NCBI GenBank assembly: GCA_025929595.1
Contig: JAICQA010000159.1
Coordinates: 1 to 6,532, forward strand
From: Xanthobacteraceae bacterium
GTDB lineage: Bacteria; Pseudomonadota; Alphaproteobacteria; Rhizobiales; Xanthobacteraceae
Direction of reading: 5' to 3'
Length of the DNA stretch: 6,532 nucleotides
Each line of letters begins with the position of its first letter. Position 1 is the first letter of the stretch. Under the pieces are notes generated by a model. The model was given only the letters and a program-made list of their open reading frames with translations, was not told where the DNA came from and ran no database searches. Positions 1 through 5,316 of this stretch are shown one piece after another. The translations under genes and the position numbers were made by a program.

Positions 1-487
1 GACCGGCGGCCTCGATCACGCGCAGGGCGTAGACCTCGGTGGCGCTGCCGGGCGAGCCGGTGGAGACGCGCTTGCCCTTGAGGTCCGACATCTTCGTCAC
101 GCCACGACCTTCGATCGACACGACATGCATGCGGTTGGGATAGAGCACCATCAGGGTGCGGACTTCGATCTTGCCAGCCGAGAACTTGCCCTTGCCGTTG
201 ACCGCATCGAGCGCGGCGTCGACCATCGAGAGGCCGATCTGGCCGGTCTCGGAGCCGATCAGCTTGAGATTGTCGACGGAGCCGCCGGTCACTTCGGCGG
301 TCGCCTCCACGCCCGGCAGATATTTCGACAGGACGTTCGCCATGCCGCCGCCGATCGGATAATAAACGCCGCCGGTGCCGCCGGTGCCGATCGAGATCGT
401 CTTTTGCTTTTGCGCGACGCTCGGTCCGGCTGCGAGCATGACGGCTGCGGCCGCCAGCGATGCGAGAATAGAAGCTGCTCTTTTCAT
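1..487 (-). CDS. TAXI family TRAP transporter solute-binding protein (N-terminal part, cut by window edge)
   Basis: This is the periplasmic ligand-binding subunit of a TRAP transporter, which captures a substrate and hands it to the membrane permease encoded just upstream. 162 residues are visible; about half of the protein (TAXI proteins usually run about 320 residues) lies beyond position 1. The start ATG (487-485) follows a strong ribosome-binding site, GGAGGAA (500-494), 6 bases away. Residues 1-25 form a clear Sec signal peptide: MKR, then an Ala/Leu-rich core, with cleavage expected after SVA at residue 25. The mature end carries the TAXI hallmark, a glycine-rich GTGGTGGVYYPIGG at 34-47, followed by ATAEVTGGSVDNLKLIGS (about 61-78) and, further on, DLKGKRVSTGSPGSATE, the usual ligand-site region. 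It follows the permease stop by 18 bp, so the two are almost certainly co-transcribed. The family assignment is firm. The substrate cannot be read from the sequence; TAXI members with known ligands take up compounds such as glutamate or C4 and related carboxylates. Confidence 0.93.
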   Translation of the reverse strand, partial: MKRAASILASLAAAAVMLAAGPSVAQKQKTISIGTGGTGGVYYPIGGGMANVLSKYLPGVEATAEVTGGSVDNLKLIGSETGQIGLSMVDAALDAVNGKGKFSAGKIEVRTLMVLYPNRMHVVSIEGRGVTKMSDLKGKRVSTGSPGSATEVYALRVIEAAG

Positions 488-493
488 TGCGTG

Positions 494-500
494 TTCCTCC
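494..500 (-). promoter_or_regulatory. Ribosome-binding site of the TAXI binding protein gene
   Basis: GGAGGAA on the minus strand lies 6 bases before the ATG at 487. It is a near-perfect Shine-Dalgarno sequence inside the 18-bp gap after the permease stop. It fixes the start and fits the common need for more binding protein than permease from one message. Confidence 0.8.
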
Positions 501-505
501 CGTTT

Positions 506-2536
506 TTAGTGTTGCGCCGACGCCGTCGGCGCGCTTGGTCCAAATTTCTGCATGAAAACGGCGGCAATCGCAATTGCCAATCCGATCAGCCCCGGCTGCG
601 GAATCGAGACACCGGCGAGCACGGTAAACAGCCATTCGATCAATCCGGGAAACACCAGCAGCAAACCGGCAATGACGAAGAGCGCTCGCTCAAACGGCGT
701 ATTGCGGCGGAACGCCCAATTCTGCGCGGCTGCCGCAAAGGCAATCAGACCCGCGCCGGTCTTGAAGGTGACCCAGACGATGCTCCACATCGAGCCGTCT
801 TCCGGCACCGTCATGAGAAGTCCGAGACCTTGCGGGTCGATGACGAACACGAACGGTACGACGAAGGCAGGTAACGTGTATTTCCAGGCCTGAAACGTAG
901 TGCGATAGGGGTCGGCACCGGTGATCGCCGCTGCAGCGAAGCAGGACAGCGCGGTCGGCGGCGACACTTCGGACAGCACTGCGTAATAGAATACGAACAT
1001 ATGCGCGGCGTAGTCCGGCACGCCGAGCTTCATCAACGCCGGTGCGGCGATGACCACGCAGATAATGTAGGACGCGGTGACCGGCACGGCGAGGCCGATG
1101 ATCCAGACGATCGCCGCGGTGTAGATCGCGGTAAGGACGAGATTGCCGCCGGCGTAGGAAATCACGATGGCGGAGAATTTCAAACCCAGACCGGTCAGTG
1201 TGACCACGCCCACAATGATGCCGGCAGCGGCGCAAGTCGTCGCTGCACTGAGCACGCCGATCGAGCCGTCGGCCATGGCGCGGATGAGCTTGCGCGGATA
1301 GAGCGCCGTCTCGCGCGTGAGAAAGCTCATCGCGAAGGCGAGCAGGATCGAGTAGAACACCGATGTCATCGGCGAATAGCCGACGATCATGAACAGGACG
1401 ACGGCGACCAGTGACACGAAATGGAAGCCGTAGCGGCGCGTCATCTGCCAGAGCGTCATCTCCGGCTCGTACGTGACGTCGCGCGCGCCGAAGCGCTTGG
1501 CGTCGAGTTCCACCATGAAGAACAGCGACAGGTAATAGAGAAGCGTCGGGATGAGCGCCATCCAGATGACGTCGAGATAGCTGATCTTCAGGAACTCGGC
1601 GATCAGGAACGCGGCGGCGCCCAGCACCGGCGGAGAGATGATGGCGCCGAGACCCGCGGCCGCGAGCAACCCGCCGGCGGCGTCCGGCCGAAAGCGGGCG
1701 CGCTTCATCATCGGATAAGCGACGGTGCCGACCATGACGGTCGTGGCGACGCCCGAGCCCGACGGGCCGCCGAGCAGAAACGACGACAAAACAACCGCAC
1801 GGCCGGCGCTGTTGTGTCCGCCGCCCATGGCGGTGAGCGCGAAGTCGATGAAGAACTTTCCGGCTCCGGACTGGGCGAGGAATGCGCCGTAGATCGTGAA
1901 CAGCACGATGAGCGTCGCGGAGACGCCGACCGGAACGCCGAAAATGCCTTCGAGCGTAATGAACAAATGGCCGACCAGGCGCGGCAGGTCGTACCCGCGA
2001 TGCGTCCATGGCTCCGGCAGATAGGGACCGAACATAGCGTAGAGAATGAAGGCGACAGCGATCGCCGGCATGATGATGCCGGTGGTGCGACGGCCGGCCT
2101 CGAGCAGCAGCACGATGAAGATCACGCCGAGCAAGGTATCGAGATCGTTCGGCAGCGTGGCGCGATCGGTGAAGTCGTCGCCGCCCATGATGGCGTAGAC
2201 GAGTATGCCCGCGGCCGTCAGTCCGGCGAGCACGTCCCACCAGCGGATGCGGTTGCGAAAGCGCGCTGCCATCGGAAACAGCAGGAACGCCAGGACCATC
2301 ACGAACGCGACGTGGATGTAGCGAAGCTGCTGGGTCGGGACGATGTCGTAGATGGCGTAGAGGTGGAAGGTGGTCATGGCGACCGCGATCGTGGTGACGA
2401 TGCGTCCGCTCCAACCGGCCAGCCGGTTGGCTACGCCCTCTTCTTCCTCAAGATAGGCCTCGGCCTTGTGGCGTGCGTCTTCCGAAATTTCATCGGAATT
2501 CGCCTGCGCGGGACCGCGCGGTTCGACGTTTGCCAA
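506..2536 (-). CDS. TRAP transporter fused permease (DctQ-DctM type, TAXI-associated)
   Basis: This is the inner-membrane permease of a TRAP secondary transporter, with the small (DctQ-like) and large (DctM-like) membrane subunits fused in one chain. It is expected to use an ion gradient to import the substrate delivered by the TAXI protein. I place the start at the TTG at 2536-2534, giving 676 residues, because GGGGAGGGG (2547-2539) lies just upstream and the chain then begins with a hydrophilic, acidic tail (MANVEPRG..., DARHKAEAYLEEEEG). The frame is open to an ATG at 2722 (738 residues), but those extra 62 residues look non-coding. In TTG-start numbering, hydrophobic segments begin near 46 and repeat to near 662. 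DctM landmarks are GGPSGSGVATTVMVG (256-270), ISPPVLGAAAFLIAEFL (300-316) and EVSPPTALSCFAAAAITGADP (523-543). The first deviates from the usual SGSAVANV-type motif. The stop TAA (508-506) lies 18 bp before the binding-protein start. Family identity is firm; the exact start is less so. Confidence 0.92.
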   Translation of the reverse strand: MANVEPRGPAQANSDEISEDARHKAEAYLEEEEGVANRLAGWSGRIVTTIAVAMTTFHLYAIYDIVPTQQLRYIHVAFVMVLAFLLFPMAARFRNRIRWWDVLAGLTAAGILVYAIMGGDDFTDRATLPNDLDTLLGVIFIVLLLEAGRRTTGIIMPAIAVAFILYAMFGPYLPEPWTHRGYDLPRLVGHLFITLEGIFGVPVGVSATLIVLFTIYGAFLAQSGAGKFFIDFALTAMGGGHNSAGRAVVLSSFLLGGPSGSGVATTVMVGTVAYPMMKRARFRPDAAGGLLAAAGLGAIISPPVLGAAAFLIAEFLKISYLDVIWMALIPTLLYYLSLFFMVELDAKRFGARDVTYEPEMTLWQMTRRYGFHFVSLVAVVLFMIVGYSPMTSVFYSILLAFAMSFLTRETALYPRKLIRAMADGSIGVLSAATTCAAAGIIVGVVTLTGLGLKFSAIVISYAGGNLVLTAIYTAAIVWIIGLAVPVTASYIICVVIAAPALMKLGVPDYAAHMFVFYYAVLSEVSPPTALSCFAAAAITGADPYRTTFQAWKYTLPAFVVPFVFVIDPQGLGLLMTVPEDGSMWSIVWVTFKTGAGLIAFAAAAQNWAFRRNTPFERALFVIAGLLLVFPGLIEWLFTVLAGVSIPQPGLIGLAIAIAAVFMQKFGPSAPTASAQH

Positions 2537-2538
2537 TA

Positions 2539-2547
2539 CCCCTCCCC
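2539..2547 (-). promoter_or_regulatory. Purine-rich ribosome-binding site deciding the permease TTG start
   Basis: The minus strand reads GGGGAGGGG, then TA, then TTG. The GGAGG core ends 4 bases before the TTG at 2536, slightly closer than usual. No comparable site precedes the in-frame ATG codons further upstream (for example 2722), so this site is the main reason for choosing the shorter permease. Confidence 0.6.
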
Positions 2548-2680
2548 AAACAGCCTGCACGCTTCGACGCGGCGGCTTCGCGATCCTCCCAGCCCAAGCG
2601 GTCTTGCTGTTCTTGATTACCTGCCGCGGCAGCAGTCGCATGGAGCCGATGGAGAGTGGGACAATCGGCAGAGCAAGGCA

Positions 2681-2717
2681 ACCCGCAATAGGGAGCGGGT
2701 CCCGCGAACATGCGCGG
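2681..2717 (-). terminator. Two adjacent small hairpins after the MetF-like gene (possible weak terminator)
   Basis: The inverted repeats are CCGCG (2702-2706)/CGCGG (2713-2717) with a 6-base loop, and ACCCGC (2681-2686)/GCGGGT (2695-2700) with an 8-base loop. They start 35 bases after the stop codon of the MetF-like gene. There is no downstream T-run, so intrinsic termination is uncertain. In GC-rich DNA such short stems can arise by chance. Confidence 0.3.
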
Positions 2718-2751
2718 AACATCGCAGCCCCCTGTCACGGCCGAAATCAGT

Positions 2752-3666
2752 TCAGCGGATCACCTTGAAGCCCGCGTCGGTCGGCTCGATCCGGCCGCTG
2801 TTCGCGTTCGATGCCCAGTCCGCGGTCTCAACGAGGCCGCCGAACGAGAAAAAGTGGATCGAGAACGGCCCGAGTTGGGGGCGGTCAGGCGCTTCCGCGA
2901 GCGCGCGGATGATCGTATCGGGCGCCGCGACACCGCCGAACAACTGCATCGCCTTCGGATTGAGCGCGCCCTTGAGCGAAGCGCGCACGCCGCAACGAAG
3001 CGCGAAGCGCATGAGCGTCGGGATGCTGGTGGGACCCGCCACGCCGACACGCACCGGCAACGAAATGCCGTCGGCGCGGAGTCCACGCAGCCATGCGAGG
3101 ATGTGGTCGGGGTCGAAACAGAACTGGCTGGTGATGTTCACCTTGAGATCGCGCTTCGCGACCGCGGCAAGTTTGTCGGCGAGCGCACGGCGAAGAACGG
3201 TGTCGTCGATCTTCGGGTGACCGTCGGGATAGGCGGAAATGTCGACCTCGCGGATGCCGTGCGCTTCGAGCGCACCGCTTTCCATCAGGTCGAGCGCCGA
3301 GGTGAACGGTCCCGCGACGTCGTCGCGGTCGCCCGCGATCACGAGCGCGGAGCGGACGCCTGCTTCGGTCGTCAGCCGACTCAGGAGCCGATCCACCATC
3401 TCCCGGCTTTCGTAAGCGCGCGCGGTCAGGTGCGGCACCGGCTCGAAGCCCGCATTGCGGACATTCGCGGCATATTCGACCAGCTTCTCGGGCGACCGAT
3501 TCGGCAGGCAGCTCAGGTAAATCCGGGTGCCCGCGGGAGCGGTGCGCTTCAGCGCGTCGATCTCCGCGGGCTTGGGAAAGGTTGCCTCGAGCGAAAACCC
3601 GCCGAGCACGGTCGCAATCGTCTCGGTCGAACCGGCGGAAGATAGTCGGCGGGCGGGCAGTGCCAT
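2752..3666 (-). CDS. Methylenetetrahydrofolate reductase family protein (MetF-like, divergent)
   Basis: 304 residues, the usual length of a bacterial MetF single-domain TIM barrel. The family uses FAD to interconvert 5,10-methylene- and 5-methyl-tetrahydrofolate in the cytoplasm. Visible landmarks are FSLEATFP (24-31), where E27 matches the catalytic glutamate of E. coli MetF (E28); PHLTAR (78-83); IAGDRDD (110-116), where D113 fits the FAD-site aspartate of the RGD region; YPDGHP (146-151); and ITSQFCFDPDHILAWL (178-193), where Q181 fits the folate-binding glutamine. The C-terminus reads HFFSFGG where MetF usually has an HFYTxNR-type ending, so this is a divergent branch, often a second copy used in C1 or methyl catabolism, rather than a textbook metF. 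The ATG at 3666 lies 18 bp after the ahcY stop, and the only nearby Shine-Dalgarno-like sequence (AAGGAA, 3686-3681) overlaps that stop. This implies co-transcription and probably coupled translation. The reaction direction and electron donor cannot be told from sequence. Confidence 0.85.
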   Translation of the reverse strand: MALPARRLSSAGSTETIATVLGGFSLEATFPKPAEIDALKRTAPAGTRIYLSCLPNRSPEKLVEYAANVRNAGFEPVPHLTARAYESREMVDRLLSRLTTEAGVRSALVIAGDRDDVAGPFTSALDLMESGALEAHGIREVDISAYPDGHPKIDDTVLRRALADKLAAVAKRDLKVNITSQFCFDPDHILAWLRGLRADGISLPVRVGVAGPTSIPTLMRFALRCGVRASLKGALNPKAMQLFGGVAAPDTIIRALAEAPDRPQLGPFSIHFFSFGGLVETADWASNANSGRIEPTDAGFKVIR

Positions 3667-3684
3667 GATGTGCTCGTGCTTTCC

Positions 3685-5109
3685 TTAATAGCGGTAGTGG
3701 TCGGGCTTGTAGGGTCCCTGCTCCGGCACGCCGATATAGGACGCCTGATCGGGGCGGAGCTTGGTGAGTTTCACGCCGATCTTTTCGAGATGGAGACGCG
3801 CGACCTTCTCGTCGAGGTGCTTCGGCAGCGTGTAGACCTTGCGCTCGTACTTGCCTTGATTGGTGTAGAGCTCGATCTGCGCCAGCGTCTGGTTCGTGAA
3901 GGACGACGACATGACGAAAGACGGATGGCCCATCGCGTTGCCGAGATTCACGAGGCGGCCTTCCGACAGGAGAATGATGCGATGGCCGTCGGGGAATTCG
4001 ATCTCGTCCACTTGCGGCTTGATATTCACCCACTTCATGTTCTTGAGGCCGGCGACATCGATCTCGTTGTCGAAGTGACCGATATTGCAGACGATGGCGC
4101 GGTCCTTCATCCCGCGCATGTGGTCGGCGGTGATGATGTCCTTGTTGCCGGTCGCGGTGACGAAGATGTCGGCGCGCTTCACCGCGTCTTCCATCGTCGT
4201 GACCTCGTAGCCCTCCATCGCGGCCTGCAGCGCGCAGATCGGATCGATCTCGGAGACGAGGACACGGCAGCCGGCCTGGCGCAGCGAGGCGGCCGAGCCC
4301 TTACCCACGTCGCCGAAGCCCGCGACCATGGCGACCTTGCCGGCCATCATGACGTCGGTGCCGCGGCGAATGCCGTCGACGAGCGACTCGCGGCAGCCAT
4401 AGAGGTTGTCGAATTTCGACTTGGTGACGGAGTCGTTCACATTGATCGCGGGGAAGAGCAGCTTGCCTTCCTTCGCCATGATGTAGAGGCGGTGCACGCC
4501 CGTCGTGGTTTCTTCCGAAACGCCCTTGATGTTCTTGGCGAGTTCGCTGAACCAGCCCGGTTTCTCTTTCAGCGTGCGCTTGATGAGGGCAAAGAGAATC
4601 TCCTCTTCTTCGACGCTCGGCTTATCGAGAAAGGCGGTGTCGCCCTTCTCGGCGCGGTAGCCGAGATGGACGAGCATCGTCGCGTCGCCGCCGTCGTCGA
4701 GGATCATGTTCGGCGTGCCGCCGTCACCCCATTCGAGGATCTTGCGGGTGTATTCCCAGTAGTCCTTGAGGCTTTCGCCCTTGACCGCGAAGACCGGGAT
4801 GCCGGCCGCCGCGATCGCGGCCGCCGCGTGGTCCTGCGTCGAGTAGATGTTGCAGGAGGCCCAGCGGATGTCGGCGCCGAGCGCTTTCAGCGTCTCGATC
4901 AGGACCGCGGTCTGGATGGTCATATGAAGGGAGCCAGCGATTCGCGCGCCCTTGAGCGGTTGCTTCTTGCCATACTCCTCGCGTGTCGCCATGAGGCCCG
5001 GCATTTCGGTCTCGGCGATATTGATTTCCTTGCGGCCGAACTCGGCCAGGCCGATGTCGGCGACGACATAGTCGGCAGCGGAAGACTTCGCTTGGGCGGC
5101 TGCGGTCAT
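3685..5109 (-). CDS. ahcY: Adenosylhomocysteinase (S-adenosyl-L-homocysteine hydrolase)
   Basis: This enzyme hydrolyses S-adenosylhomocysteine, the product inhibitor left by SAM-dependent methyltransferases, to adenosine and homocysteine. It is an NAD-dependent cytoplasmic tetramer. 474 residues, the longer bacterial/plant form, with an extra segment of about 40 residues (roughly 150-195) absent from the 432-residue human enzyme. Conserved residues are all present: H62 (SLHMT), the LDDGGD substrate loop (137-142), E200 (SEETTTG), K230, D234, N235 and C239 (VTKSKFDNLYGC), the NAD-binding VAGFGDVGKG (262-271), H345 (NIGHFD), H395 (MGHPSF), and the C-terminal KPDHYRY with K468 and Y472, which complete the NAD site of a neighbouring subunit. 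The ATG at 5109 has a modest AGAGAAG-type ribosome-binding site. The stop lies 18 bp before the MetF-like gene, forming a methyl-cycle pair. The 190-bp leader contains a palindromic repeat and a possible hairpin but no SAH riboswitch that I recognise. Confidence 0.98.
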   Translation of the reverse strand: MTAAAQAKSSAADYVVADIGLAEFGRKEINIAETEMPGLMATREEYGKKQPLKGARIAGSLHMTIQTAVLIETLKALGADIRWASCNIYSTQDHAAAAIAAAGIPVFAVKGESLKDYWEYTRKILEWGDGGTPNMILDDGGDATMLVHLGYRAEKGDTAFLDKPSVEEEEILFALIKRTLKEKPGWFSELAKNIKGVSEETTTGVHRLYIMAKEGKLLFPAINVNDSVTKSKFDNLYGCRESLVDGIRRGTDVMMAGKVAMVAGFGDVGKGSAASLRQAGCRVLVSEIDPICALQAAMEGYEVTTMEDAVKRADIFVTATGNKDIITADHMRGMKDRAIVCNIGHFDNEIDVAGLKNMKWVNIKPQVDEIEFPDGHRIILLSEGRLVNLGNAMGHPSFVMSSSFTNQTLAQIELYTNQGKYERKVYTLPKHLDEKVARLHLEKIGVKLTKLRPDQASYIGVPEQGPYKPDHYRY

Positions 5110-5144
5110 GTTCTTCTCTATCTGTTGGAGCGGACGCGTGAGGC

Positions 5145-5187
5145 GGCGTGGTTGTTCAGATGCAGGGTGTTATCTGCTCATCACGCC
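5145..5187 (-). other. Possible stem-loop in the ahcY leader
   Basis: The outer arms GGCGTG (5145-5150)/CACGCC (5182-5187) and inner arms CAGAT (5157-5161)/ATCTG (5172-5176) nest around a 10-base loop, with a 6/5-base internal loop between them. It lies 36-78 bases before the ahcY start, inside the probable 5' untranslated leader. It does not match the SAH or SAM-II riboswitch patterns I know. The stems are short, so chance pairing is possible. Confidence 0.3.
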
Positions 5188-5227
5188 TTAAGATCGGCCT
5201 CGCGCGTCATCTGATTTCATTTTGCTT

Positions 5228-5276
5228 GAGCATGATCTTTTCCGAAAACCGGTTCTCACTTTTCGGGATCATGCTC
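5228..5276. repeat. Palindromic intergenic repeat (Rhizobiales GAGCATGATC type)
   Basis: Perfect 10-bp terminal arms GAGCATGATC (5228-5237) and GATCATGCTC (5267-5276) enclose a second inverted pair, CCGAAAA (5242-5248)/TTTTCGG (5260-5266). The result is a 17-bp interrupted stem with a 4-base TTTT bulge on one side and an 11-base loop containing ACCGGT. I recognise this pattern as a high-copy intergenic repeat in Bradyrhizobium and relatives. The adjoining bases toward ahcY (AAGCAAAATGAAATC, then GATGACGCGCG, down to about 5204) also resemble the usual flank of those copies, so the element may be longer. It lies between the methyltransferase stop and the ahcY start, where it could end the upstream transcript or affect ahcY expression. 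No target-site duplication is evident. Confidence 0.8.
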
Positions 5277-5290
5277 GATGGCGTGCGGCC

Positions 5291-5316
5291 CCCGGCAATT
5301 CAGTCTCGTTGCCGGG
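5291..5316 (-). terminator. 8-bp inverted repeat over the methyltransferase stop codon (possible terminator hairpin)
   Basis: CCCGGCAA (5291-5298) and TTGCCGGG (5309-5316) are perfect inverted repeats with a 10-base loop that contains the TGA stop (5302-5300) and last codons of the methyltransferase gene. A transcript could fold into a stable stem here. No T-run follows in the direction of transcription, so it may act in mRNA 3'-end protection or pausing rather than as a classic intrinsic terminator. The palindromic repeat begins 14 bp further on. Confidence 0.45.

Larger units (their letters stand above)
2537..2751 (-). other. 215-bp intergenic region between the MetF-like gene and the permease
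   Basis: No convincing gene lies here. The open frames through it carry compositionally poor, unconserved-looking peptides. It should hold the end of the ahcY/MetF-like transcript and the promoter of the TRAP operon. In the direction of transcription it contains a 5-bp hairpin (2717-2702), a 6-bp hairpin (2700-2681), a perfect 12-bp GC-rich palindrome (2632-2621) and the permease ribosome-binding site. I see no clear sigma-70 -35/-10 pair and no T-run that would make a classic intrinsic terminator. Confidence 0.6.

Noticed and set aside
690..2414. Minus-strand frame of 574 codons in another phase within the permease
   Set aside because: It encodes an Arg/His-rich, non-membrane product. The permease frame at the same place has clear TRAP motifs and membrane segments.
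1421..3220. Plus-strand open frame of 599 codons crossing the permease, the gap and the MetF-like gene
   Set aside because: It spans two well-supported minus-strand genes and an intergenic gap, and encodes an Arg/Asp/His/Glu-rich product typical of antisense frames in GC-rich DNA.
3670..5214. Long plus-strand open frame (514 codons) antisense to ahcY
   Set aside because: ahcY on the other strand is unmistakable with all catalytic residues. The plus-strand frame is open only because of high GC and codon bias, and its product is a low-complexity mix rich in Asp, Arg, Val and Leu with no motif.
5228..5276. Miniature transposon or insertion-sequence remnant
   Set aside because: There is no transposase fragment and no visible target duplication. 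The sequence fits a known class of intergenic palindromic repeat better.
5110..5299. SAH or SAM-II riboswitch before ahcY
   Set aside because: I looked for the conserved cores (for example the GAGGAGCGCUGC-like segment of the SAH riboswitch) and did not find them on the sense strand.
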